64,000 nt of DNA from Sphingosinicella sp. YJ22 (GTDB lineage: Bacteria > Pseudomonadota > Alphaproteobacteria > Sphingomonadales > Sphingomonadaceae), in NCBI RefSeq assembly GCF_011320075.1, contig NZ_JAANPA010000001.1, positions 170,112 through 234,111 on the forward strand, in the 5' to 3' direction. Position 1 is the stretch's first letter. Each line of letters begins with the position of its first letter. Positions 48,902 to 55,788 of this stretch are shown here, one piece after another. The notes under the pieces are model-generated. The model had not been told where the DNA came from and made no database searches. It saw nothing but the letters and a program-made list of their open reading frames with translations. The translations under genes and the position numbers were made by a program.

Positions 48902-49984
48902 TCAAAGCGGGCCGGCGACGAGGTTGACCAGCTCCGACTGGCGGTGGACTCCGAGCTTGTCGAAGATCGCGGTCAAGTGGCTGCGCACTGTCGTCTCGCG
49001 GATTCCGAGCCGTTCGGCGACCGCGGCGCGGCCGTCGCCGCGGGCAATCTCGACCGCGACGTCGGCTTCGGCGCGGGTCAGGCGGTGGAACTCGATCAGG
49101 CGCTGGATACGGGTGCGGCGCTGCGCCTCGGGCACTGCGACATGGACGAGCGCGGCGGGCTGGTCGATCTGCAGCCAGTGCGGCGCGGCCTCGGCTTCGC
49201 CATGGACCGGGACGACGGTGAAGCGGAGAAGCACGCCGTCGTCGCCCATCAACTCGCAGCTGCCACCGGAGACATGGCCGTTGCCGGCGATGAGGCGCTC
49301 CAGCGAGCGGTCGAAGGTGCGCAGCCGCCGGCGCGCTCCGTCGGATACCAGCAAGCCCGCTTCGGCGAGGCTGGCGCAGGTCGGGCCGTCGTCCGACAGC
49401 AGCCGCCCGCGCCGGTCGACGACGAGGAAGCCCGACTGCGCCGAGTCGGCCCCCTGCGCCGCGGCGAGCTGGGCGAGGCGGAGGCGGCGGTGGATTTCGA
49501 CGGCGCGGACGAGATGGTCGACGAGACCGTCGAAGCGGCGGCGCTCGTCGCCTGAAAACTCCTCGCCGCGCGGCTTGTAGACCGAGGCCATGACCGTGCC
49601 TTCGTCGTCAGCGACGAGATTGGCGCCGCGCATTCCGAAGCCGAGCCCCTGCGGCGCCCACCATTCATTGTAGATGGCGGTGTGGCGGATCGTCTCGCGT
49701 TCCTCGCGGTCGTCGAAATCGAAGATCCGGCCGACCGGATAGAGCACGGCGTGGCGCCAGTGCGGCGAATATTGCCGCCACCGCTCCTTGTAGGACGCGA
49801 CCGCTTCCGGATCCATCATCGGGGCGAGGCCGCCGTTGAGGCCGGTCTGGTCGAAGAAGTGGAGCACGCATTGCGACGAGCCGGTGATCGCCGCCACCGC
49901 GCGCACCGCATCGGTCCAGCGCTCGCCGTTGAGCGCCGCCTCGTAGATCAGGGATACGACCTTGTCCTGTCCGTCGCCGTGCAT
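48902..49984 (-). CDS. LuxR-type HTH transcriptional regulator
   Basis: A 360-residue regulator. The C-terminal GerE HTH (RLTRAEADVAVEIARGDG, then VAERLGIRETTVRSHLTAIF, DKLG) is clear; the N-terminal about 270 residues are a putative PAS/GAF-like sensor of unknown ligand. ATG 49984 is chosen for AAAGGGGAAT 6 nt upstream. Divergent from the UrcA gene with repeats and a dyad in between; 37 nt before the GreA/B-like gene. Confidence 0.9.
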   Translation of the reverse strand: MHGDGQDKVVSLIYEAALNGERWTDAVRAVAAITGSSQCVLHFFDQTGLNGGLAPMMDPEAVASYKERWRQYSPHWRHAVLYPVGRIFDFDDREERETIRHTAIYNEWWAPQGLGFGMRGANLVADDEGTVMASVYKPRGEEFSGDERRRFDGLVDHLVRAVEIHRRLRLAQLAAAQGADSAQSGFLVVDRRGRLLSDDGPTCASLAEAGLLVSDGARRRLRTFDRSLERLIAGNGHVSGGSCELMGDDGVLLRFTVVPVHGEAEAAPHWLQIDQPAALVHVAVPEAQRRTRIQRLIEFHRLTRAEADVAVEIARGDGRAAVAERLGIRETTVRSHLTAIFDKLGVHRQSELVNLVAGPL

Positions 49985-50114
49985 CGGGGCATTCCCCTTT
50001 GACAAACCGTACGCGACCGCGAGCCGTGCCTTCGTGCATAGCATGCGGCCGTCGCTCGGCGCCACCTGTCGCTCCCGCCGATAGCTCAAAAACGCGGATA
50101 ACCCGTTGGGCGTG

Positions 50115-50162
50115 CGACGAATACCGACGAACGTACGACGAAGATGTCGGACAAACGTCCGA
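50115..50162. promoter_or_regulatory. Phased CGACGAA repeats and TCGGAC dyad in the luxR-urcA interval
   Basis: CGACGAA occurs at 50115-50121, 50125-50131 and 50136-50142, spaced 10-11 bp (one helical turn). It is followed by the perfect dyad TCGGAC-AAAC-GTCCGA (50147-50162). The block lies between divergent LuxR and UrcA genes and looks like a multi-site operator. Confidence 0.6.
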
Positions 50163-50259
50163 TGTGGACCAAAACGAATCGGCATAGATGAGAGGAAGTC
50201 GGTCCGCCGATGCGGGGGTTCGCGGACGCCGGCCGGCACAGACGAAACGGGAGAATGTC

Positions 50260-50586
50260 ATGAACAGGACTATCGTGCCGGTCGCCATCTTGAGCGCCGC
50301 CATTTTCTTCACTGCCAGCAATGCGCAGGCCCAGTCGACTCATGTCAGCGAGCCGGTCAGCTACGCCGATCTCAATTTGCGGACGCCGTCGGGCCAGGCC
50401 GCGCTCGACGGTCGTATCCGGGCGGCGGCGCGCCGCATCTGCCAGGTCAGCGGCCAGAACAGCGACCTCGGTGAGTGGGTCCGGCAGCGCCGCTGCTTCC
50501 GCGAGTCGATGTATCTCGCCCGCGGCCGCGCCCGGGTGGCGATCGCCCAGGCCCAGGCCGACGGCGTCAGCCTCGCTTCGCGCTGA
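50260..50586 (+). CDS. UrcA family protein, exported
   Basis: A 108-residue periplasmic protein of the UrcA family, common in sphingomonads. Signal peptide (ILSAAIFFTASNAQA) then VSYADLNLRTPSGQAALDGRIR, ICQVSGQN and CFRESMYLARGRARV with the paired Cys. Function unknown. ATG 50260 has ACGGGAGAATGTC upstream. Confidence 0.88.
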   Translation: MNRTIVPVAILSAAIFFTASNAQAQSTHVSEPVSYADLNLRTPSGQAALDGRIRAAARRICQVSGQNSDLGEWVRQRRCFRESMYLARGRARVAIAQAQADGVSLASR

Positions 50587-50669
50587 CCCCACGACGCGGG
50601 AAGGGGGGAACCGGCGCCGTCAGCTGGGGAGAGGGCGGCGCCGGTCTTCAATTGCCACAGGAGGGGGGG

Positions 50670-50744
50670 AATGCTGAGACCGAGAAAGAAGGTGCGAGAG
50701 CCGGGGCCGCGCGTGGTGCGGCCCCGTGCGCGCGGGAAGGGCTG
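50670..50744 (+). CDS. Possible 24-residue basic peptide
   Basis: ATG 50670 follows an excellent AGGAGGGGGGA. The 24 codons (MLRPRKKVREPGPRVVRPR and on) give a very basic peptide. The sequence GGGGCCGC...GCGGCCCC within it folds into an 8-bp hairpin, so it may instead be part of a structured RNA. Low confidence. Confidence 0.25.
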
Positions 50745-50772
50745 ACCGAGGGCCCACGGGCCGCGCCCTGAC

Positions 50773-50823
50773 CCGGTCGCCGCCGAGCGACGACGTTCCC
50801 TCTCCCGTCGGGCGAGGGTTTTT
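50773..50823. repeat. REP-like element before a small-protein gene
   Basis: GTCGCCGCCGAGCGAC (hairpin) then GACGTTCCCTCTCCC and GGGCGAGGG. The core GACGTTCC(C)TCTCCC recurs in the UvrD-internal element at 56111-56125. The following TTTT gives terminator-like character. Confidence 0.5.
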
Positions 50824-51031
50824 ATTTGGACGCGAACTGGCCGGCTTCGGCGCCGTAATGCTCCTTGGCATAAGCGCGGGCGGCGGCGGCGGTCTTGAAG
50901 CTTTCACCGACCGGCTTGGAATCGGTCAGCGGATAGCCCCAGCTGTTGTAGCGGGTGGTGCGAACGGTGAGGTGGAATTCGCCGTCATCCTTCTTGGCGA
51001 TCAGGAAGGGGCTCGGGATTTCTCTGCTCAT
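50822..51031 (-). CDS. Conserved small protein (69 aa), unknown function
   Basis: Start ATG 51031 to stop 50822. The sequence MSREIPSPFLIAKKDDGEF, beta strand LTVRTTRYNSWGYPL, then FKTAAAARAYAKEHYGAEAG (a helix) suggests a compact alpha/beta fold. No family is named with confidence. Single gene between UrcA and IF-1. Confidence 0.6.
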   Translation of the reverse strand: MSREIPSPFLIAKKDDGEFHLTVRTTRYNSWGYPLTDSKPVGESFKTAAAARAYAKEHYGAEAGQFASK

Positions 51032-51084
51032 GGGCGGTCTCCGAAATGTAGCAACCCTCCCCGGCGGACCGGAGAGGGCGGTGT

Positions 51085-51207
51085 TCAGCCGATCAGGTCG
51101 GCGACGATGCGGCGCAGCTCGTGCCGCGAAAGCGTGGACCTCGATACCGGCGCCGGCCGAAGCAGCGCGAGAGGCGGATGGAGTGCGGGTCGTTGTGTCG
51201 TTTGCAT
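51085..51207 (-). CDS. Possible 40-residue peptide
   Basis: ATG 51207, AGGA upstream, stop 51085. The C-terminal part STLSRHELRRIVADLIG looks like an amphipathic helix of the type found on short sphingomonad proteins. Too short for firm assignment. Confidence 0.35.
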   Translation of the reverse strand: MQTTQRPALHPPLALLRPAPVSRSTLSRHELRRIVADLIG

Positions 51208-51275
51208 GTCAGTCCTGAAGGCGCACGGCCCCTTCATAGAAGGGATGGCGGCGCTATTTGTTTCAAAAAAAGGGT

Positions 51276-51539
51276 CTATCGTTTCGCTCCGGGGCGGCGC
51301 GGAGCGGGCCCTTGGCCCGGCGTGCGCTCGCGGAAGATGATCCGGCCCTTGCTGAGGTCGTAGGGAGTCATCTCGACATGGACTCGGTCGCCCACGACCG
51401 AGCGGATGCGGAAACGCCGCATCCTGCCGGCGGTGTAGGCGATGATGCGATGGTCGTTGTCGAGCATCACACCGAAGCGGCCGTCGGGATAGATCTCGTC
51501 GATCTGCCCCTCGAGCGTGAGCAATTCTTCCTTGGCCAT
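51276..51539 (-). CDS. infA: Translation initiation factor IF-1 with basic tail
   Basis: S1-domain protein binding the ribosomal A site. 87 residues; [55 protein letters not shown] then a basic C-terminal extension ([11 protein letters not shown]). The sequence diverges somewhat from standard IF-1, so a second infA copy elsewhere is possible. Longer upstream frames are rejected. Confidence 0.9.
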   Translation of the reverse strand: MAKEELLTLEGQIDEIYPDGRFGVMLDNDHRIIAYTAGRMRRFRIRSVVGDRVHVEMTPYDLSKGRIIFRERTPGQGPAPRRPGAKR

Positions 51540-51901
51540 CTTTGGCTCCCGTTTGCGGCGCGCCATACGGCGCGATGAATATGTCCGCGCACGCAGATGC
51601 GGCGCGGAGCCGTCAGCCATGAGTGGGGAAGAGCGGCCTCGGAAAAGAGGCGCGCGGGACCCGTCGCCAGCGACGTCAGCAGGAGGGATATGGGGGATTG
51701 TGGGTGAAAAAGCAATGAATGCGGCGGCTGAGCGATGCGGCGGCCGGAATGCGACCGCATCGCCGCCAGGGTCGGACGCCGCCATTGGTGGTTATTTACG
51801 ATCCCAGCGCCTATATTCAGGTCATCACCTGAACTTGGTCGGCAGGCCGCCTGTGACAGAGAGACCTCCGTGCTCTCGCCTGCACAGAGAAGGTGTACCC
51901 C
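51540..51901. promoter_or_regulatory. Divergent intergenic region with 7-bp dyad
   Basis: A 362-base gap between infA and the small-gene operon with no credible gene. It must hold two divergent promoters. The clearest element is TTCAGGT-CATC-ACCTGAA (51816-51833), a perfect 18-bp dyad of the size bound by dimeric HTH regulators, 69 bases before the first small gene. Confidence 0.6.
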
Positions 51902-52129
51902 ATGGAACAGAAATATTGGCTGAAGCGCCAGCGATTGGCGCTCGGCATGGCGCGCGGCGCCGAGGCCGCGGAAACGCGGCTTGTCCATTACGAGATGGCG
52001 GGGCTCTACAGCATCATGGCCGCGCAGAGCGCCGGCGCGACGCCGACCGGCGAAGTCTGCGCCGCTCTTCCGTTGCCACCGCGCATCGCACGGGCGCCCG
52101 GCGGCGAGACGTCGGAGGCTGCGCGATGA
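51902..52129 (+). CDS. Small conserved protein (75 aa), first of a mini-operon
   Basis: ATG 51902 after AGAAGGTGTACCCC. Basic N-terminus MEQKYWLKRQRLALGMARG, then RLVHYEMAGLYSIMAAQSAG. Sphingomonad-type small protein of unknown function. Its stop overlaps the next start (ATGA). Confidence 0.65.
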   Translation: MEQKYWLKRQRLALGMARGAEAAETRLVHYEMAGLYSIMAAQSAGATPTGEVCAALPLPPRIARAPGGETSEAAR

Positions 52130-52371
52130 ACCGCTTCAAGAAGAGCAATGCGCCGCGGCTGACCCGCGAGGAGATGATCCGCCAAGGCCGCATCGTCAAC
52201 GTGGCCCAGGCCGCGCTCGCCGACCTGGCGTCGGTGCGGACGTTCCTCAACACCCATCATGACGGCCTCGGCGGCCGGCCGATCGACCTGGCGGTCGCCA
52301 GCGACGACGGCCTCGCCGCGGCGGAAGCGGCGATCGCTGACGAGGCCGCGGCGTCGAGGCCGGGACGGTGA
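52126..52371 (+). CDS. Small protein with MbcA/ParS-like C-terminus (81 aa)
   Basis: Coupled to the gene before (ATGA) and after (GTGA). MNRFKKSNAPRLTREEMIRQ then the stretch FLNTHHDGLGGRPIDLAVAS, followed by an Ala/Glu-rich helix. The GGRPIDL phrase resembles the end of Xre/MbcA/ParS toxin-binding domains, but the HTH part is missing. Role unknown. Confidence 0.6.
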   Translation: MNRFKKSNAPRLTREEMIRQGRIVNVAQAALADLASVRTFLNTHHDGLGGRPIDLAVASDDGLAAAEAAIADEAAASRPGR

Positions 52372-52517
52372 GCCTCCACAGCCTGTTCGGGCGCCATGTC
52401 GTCGACGTGCCCTACAGCCATTGGGAAGGCGGCCACTTCGTCAGCCGCTGCACCTTGTGCGGGCGGGAAATGGTCAAGCTTCCGGGCATGCCCTGGGGGC
52501 TAAGCGGGCGGAAGTGA
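52368..52517 (+). CDS. Small CxxC protein (49 aa)
   Basis: GTG 52368 overlaps the previous stop. VPYSHWEGGHFVSRCTLCGR, then EMVKLPGMPWGL; the CTLC pair could bind zinc with His residues nearby (H18/H23). Third of three overlapping small genes, so the products are probably made in fixed ratio. Confidence 0.6.
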   Translation: MSLHSLFGRHVVDVPYSHWEGGHFVSRCTLCGREMVKLPGMPWGLSGRK

Positions 52518-52590
52518 CGCGAGCGTCGAAGAGGGTGCTCGCGCGGCGCGGCGCGGTGTAGGATGGCCGGCCTCGGAGAGGAGAGTCGGC

Positions 52591-52776
52591 ATGGAGCGGG
52601 ACGACGCACAGGCTTTCGACGGCGAGGGCGGCCGGGGGGTCAGCCGGCGGGGACTGCTGACCGGCGTGATGCTGGGCGCGGCGGCCTTGCTGGTCGCGGG
52701 CTGCGACGGCGGGGACGATGACGACGATGATGGTGACGACGACGACGGGCGCAGGCGCCGCCGTCGCCGGCGCTGA
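52591..52776 (+). CDS. Tat-type small lipoprotein with Asp and Arg runs (61 aa)
   Basis: ATG 52591 after GGAGAGGAGAG. Twin-arginine/lipobox start SRRGLLTGVMLGAAALLVAGC, then GG and an 11-of-12 Asp tract (DDDDDDGDDDD) ending with G and eight Arg. The mature protein would be a charge-block peptide of about 20 residues anchored outside the cytoplasm. No homologue can be named. Confidence 0.6.
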   Translation: MERDDAQAFDGEGGRGVSRRGLLTGVMLGAAALLVAGCDGGDDDDDDGDDDDGRRRRRRRR

Positions 52777-52798
52777 TCCGGACGCCTAGGACTCGCGT

Positions 52799-53247
52799 TC
52801 AGCGCGGGCGGGGGTCGTCGGTCTGGCGGAGGAGCCAGGCGCGGGCGTGGACGGCGTGCTCGCGGTCATAGACTTCGTAATGGACCCCCGGGATGAGCGC
52901 GCTCTCAATGCGCGAGGCGACGCGCACCCAATGCTCGTCAGCGACGATGGCGACGCGGAGTTTCCTTGTGGTCGCGCTTGCCGGGCCGGCAGGTGATTCA
53001 CCTGCCTCGCAACCGCTCAGGCCTGTCGGATCATCCGAAACACGAGCGGGAAGCGCCGCATCTCCTCGCCGATCGCGGACAAGGCGATGCTGGGCGAGCC
53101 GCGCACGTCGGCGAGGATGTCCATCCGCGGCATCTCGTCGAGCAGTTGCGCCATGCGATCGAGTGCCGGCCCCATGTCCGCGCCGGTGAACCGGCCTCCT
53201 GCGACGATCTTGACGGCGCGAGGGGAGAGCGGAGTGATGGTGAGCAT
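52799..53247 (-). pseudogene. Interrupted SpoIIAA/STAS-like gene
   Basis: The N-terminal part (ATG 53247, TITPLSPRAVKIVAGGRFTG, to IGEEMRRFPLVFRMIRQA) stops at 53017. The C-terminal part (KLRVAIVADEHWVRVASRIE, SALIPGVHYEVYDREHAVHARAWLLRQ) continues in another frame to TGA 52799. An intact SpoIIAA-like protein of about 126 residues would run straight from FRMIR into VAIVADE; the excess is about 68 nt, containing a palindrome. So a small insertion with a frameshift has broken the gene. The N-terminal fragment may still be translated. Confidence 0.7.
52988..53006. repeat. Palindrome at the break of the STAS-like gene
   Basis: GGCAGGTG-ATT-CACCTGCC, an 8-bp perfect inverted repeat, lies inside the extra segment that breaks the reading frame. 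It may mark a small palindromic insertion. Confidence 0.7.
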
Positions 53248-53398
53248 GGAGGTCGCCTCACATTTTGAGTCGATCTTACGGCGGTCTCGGGCCATTGCAG
53301 CAGGAATAAAGCGGTCTCGCACCAGTGAGAACAGAGGTGGAACTAAACGTGGCCATGATCTACTATGCTGCCGAATCGAATCGGCACGGGAGGGCTAG

Positions 53399-54559
53399 TT
53401 GAAGATCGTCGGCCTGTTTGCTGGTATCGGGGGGCTTGAGACTGGCCTCGCTCGTGCGGGTCATGAGACCTCTATGCTCTGCGAGATTTGGGAACCTGCG
53501 CGTGCAGTGCTCGCAGCACATATGCCCGATGTCCCGCTGGAATGCGACGTCCGTGAACTCCGATCACTCCCGAGCGAGGTTGAGTTGCTCGTTGGTGGGT
53601 TCCCTTGCCAGGATCTAAGTCAAGCAGGTCTCACTTCTGGTATCGGCGGGGCGCGCTCGGGGCTGGTTGGAGAGATTTTCCGGCTCATTGACGACAATGA
53701 TGTGCCATGGGTCGTTCTGGAAAACGTCTCGTTCATGCTACGCCTTGAGGCCGGGCGGGCGATGCGGGTTCTAACCGAGGCATTCGAAGCAAGGGGATAC
53801 CGTTGGGCTTATAGGGTTGTGAACTCGCTCAGCTTCTTGCCGCAGCGGCGAGAGCGTGTCCTGTTCGTAGCGACCACTTCCGACGTAGATCCCGCTACGG
53901 TCATCCTCGCCGACGAAGCACAGCCAATTATTCCTGAGACCGATCTCAACATTCGCGCACACGGTTTTTATTGGACCGAAGGGGTGAGGGGCCTGGGCTG
54001 GGCTGTGGATTCTATTCCCACGCTGAAGAATGGCTCAACCGTCGGCATTGCGTCACCCCCGGCGATTTTGCTCCCCGACGGTAGCGTCATAACGCCCGAC
54101 ATCCGAGATGCCGAACGTCTGCAAGGCTTCTCGTCGGGCTGGACAGCGGCAGCCGAGAGCGTCGCAAAGCCCTCCATTCGGTGGTCGCTTGTCGGAAATG
54201 CAGTGAGCGTACCCGTCGCTGAGTGGCTGGGCGGTCGCTTACAGACACCGGGCGAATATGACTTAAGGCGCGACTTCGAACTCAATCGATTGAAGAGCTG
54301 GCCGAGAGCGGCGCGCTTTGACGGACATGCTCGACATGCCGTGGAGATCAGCGATTATCCGGTTTGGCGCGATCGAGCGCCATTGACGAAGTTCCTTCAA
54401 TACCCCGGAAAGCCACTTTCGGCACGGGCCACGCGTGGTTTCCTGTCTCGTACTGAACGCGCGAAGTTACGGTTTCCCGACGGCTTCTGCGATCGACTGA
54501 GGAAGCATCTTGCTGATGTAGAGGCAGTTGTTCCGGCTTACGCCATCGCCGCAGAGTAA
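53399..54559 (+). CDS. DNA (cytosine-5) methyltransferase
   Basis: Methylates cytosine C5, probably as the protecting half of a restriction system. 386 residues with motif I FAGIGGLETGLARAGH, motif IV GGFPCQDLSQAG (catalytic C70), motif VI LENVSF, motif VIII QRRERVLFVA and motif X GNAVSVPVAEWL. The target-recognition region lies about 185-260. TTG 53399 follows GGGAGGG. The base composition is plainly more AT-rich than flanking genes, suggesting transfer. Overlaps vsr by 1 nt. Confidence 0.95.
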   Translation: MKIVGLFAGIGGLETGLARAGHETSMLCEIWEPARAVLAAHMPDVPLECDVRELRSLPSEVELLVGGFPCQDLSQAGLTSGIGGARSGLVGEIFRLIDDNDVPWVVLENVSFMLRLEAGRAMRVLTEAFEARGYRWAYRVVNSLSFLPQRRERVLFVATTSDVDPATVILADEAQPIIPETDLNIRAHGFYWTEGVRGLGWAVDSIPTLKNGSTVGIASPPAILLPDGSVITPDIRDAERLQGFSSGWTAAAESVAKPSIRWSLVGNAVSVPVAEWLGGRLQTPGEYDLRRDFELNRLKSWPRAARFDGHARHAVEISDYPVWRDRAPLTKFLQYPGKPLSARATRGFLSRTERAKLRFPDGFCDRLRKHLADVEAVVPAYAIAAE

Positions 54560-54975
54560 TGCGCGCACAGCCGAGTAGTCCCCAGATCTCTGCCCGGATG
54601 AAGGCCCTCAAAAAGAGTGGCTCGAAGATTGAACGTCACGTCGGGCAAGTGCTTAGGACTCGTCGCCTTGGCTACCGCAAGAATGTCAAGGATTTACCCG
54701 GCAGCCCCGATTTTGCCAACAAGTCCAGACGGTGGGCTATCTTCGTGAATGGCTGCTTTTGGCATCATCACACTGGCTGCGGGAGAGCAACGGTGCCAAA
54801 GGCCAATCGCGATTTCTGGACTGATAAGTTCCGGCGCAACCGGAAGCGCGACGCGAAGGCGGTCGTCGAGTTGCGCCGGCGGGGGTTTAGAGTTGCCGTA
54901 GTATGGGAATGTCAGCGCGCCAACATTGAGACGAAGCTACGTGAGATCCTTGAAACGAGTGGCGTAGATTCCTGA
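54559..54975 (+). CDS. vsr: Very short patch repair endonuclease Vsr
   Basis: Nicks at T:G mismatches arising from deamination of 5-methylcytosine at Dcm sites. 138 residues; conserved KKSGSKIERHVGQVLRTRRLG, LPGSPDF (catalytic Asp), FVNGCFWHHHTGCGR with zinc-type His/Cys, WTDKFRRNRKRD and VVWECQ. It shares one base with the methyltransferase stop (TAATG) and overlaps the convergent nuclease gene by 39 nt. Confidence 0.94.
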   Translation: MRAQPSSPQISARMKALKKSGSKIERHVGQVLRTRRLGYRKNVKDLPGSPDFANKSRRWAIFVNGCFWHHHTGCGRATVPKANRDFWTDKFRRNRKRDAKAVVELRRRGFRVAVVWECQRANIETKLREILETSGVDS

Positions 54976-55779
54976 CAGGCGCCTGATCATCGTGTCATAG
55001 TGATAAATGTCGCCAATCGCGGGGGCGGGTGGCTCCTGAATCAGAGAAGCGACTGTGCCGTCGTTCTGCATGTCGATCACCGCGATGGAAAACGCATCAT
55101 ATCCCTGATCGCCTGGCTTGGACCGGCGCGGAAGCTGCTTGACCTTCTCGACCGCCAATATGGCGTCGCGAGGCTGCTTGTGCTTGCTCCATTCCGGATG
55201 GTTGGCGCGGTGTGCCTTGTTGAGATCTGGGCTGAGATACACCGATGCGGAATTGACCATCGCAAAACCGACAGCGATCGCCTGCTCGCTGGAGCCATGA
55301 ACTGTTTGATGAGACGAGTTGAGCTCATCGTACAGGCGGGGCAATGCCCTTTGGTGGGCGGTCATGCACGCCTTTGCTTCAAGGGCCATCACTACCGCAC
55401 CGACAGGCGTCCGATGGAGGGCTGGTAACGATGACAGGATCCCGCGCTCCTGGTCGGTCAGTTCTATGCCGTAAGTCGCCGCAAGGTCTGCGAAGGTGGT
55501 CTTCAAGGGCGCGCCATTCGGTGTGCACAGAACGAGATCGAGATCTTTCTTTCGATCGTGGACGAAGTCTCGAATCTCATGATTGATGCCGAAGCCGATG
55601 GCCCCGGCCGACACATGCCGGCGAAGAAGGGGCGTCGATGCGAGAAGATCGAACAAGATCCCCCAACAAGCAATCTTTGAATGACGATCGCTACGCGAGT
55701 GATACTGCCACTCGTTGCCGTGCTTGTCCGAAATCTTTGCTGCGCTCAGCGATCTGACGAGGATATCGAGGCCATGCAT
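54937..55779 (-). CDS. Putative type II restriction endonuclease
   Basis: A 280-residue protein, AT-richer than neighbours, convergent with the methyltransferase-vsr pair and overlapping vsr. The arrangement DLDLVLC (residues about 92-98) ... VMALEAKACMTAH fits a PD-(D/E)xK nuclease core (D...ExK). No named restriction-enzyme family was recognised. Pairing with Dcm and Vsr makes a restriction role likely. It ends a compact island bounded by uvrD. Confidence 0.7.
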   Translation of the reverse strand: MHGLDILVRSLSAAKISDKHGNEWQYHSRSDRHSKIACWGILFDLLASTPLLRRHVSAGAIGFGINHEIRDFVHDRKKDLDLVLCTPNGAPLKTTFADLAATYGIELTDQERGILSSLPALHRTPVGAVVMALEAKACMTAHQRALPRLYDELNSSHQTVHGSSEQAIAVGFAMVNSASVYLSPDLNKAHRANHPEWSKHKQPRDAILAVEKVKQLPRRSKPGDQGYDAFSIAVIDMQNDGTVASLIQEPPAPAIGDIYHYDTMIRRLSGIYATRFKDLT

Positions 55780-55788
55780 GCCTTGATG

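Noticed and set aside
52786..53001. 71-codon minus frame as a separate gene
   Set aside because: A different frame of the same strand carries the recognisable STAS-like C-terminus, so this frame is a shadow.
53399..55779. Prophage or integrative element
   Set aside because: No integrase, attachment repeats or phage structural genes flank the methyltransferase island.
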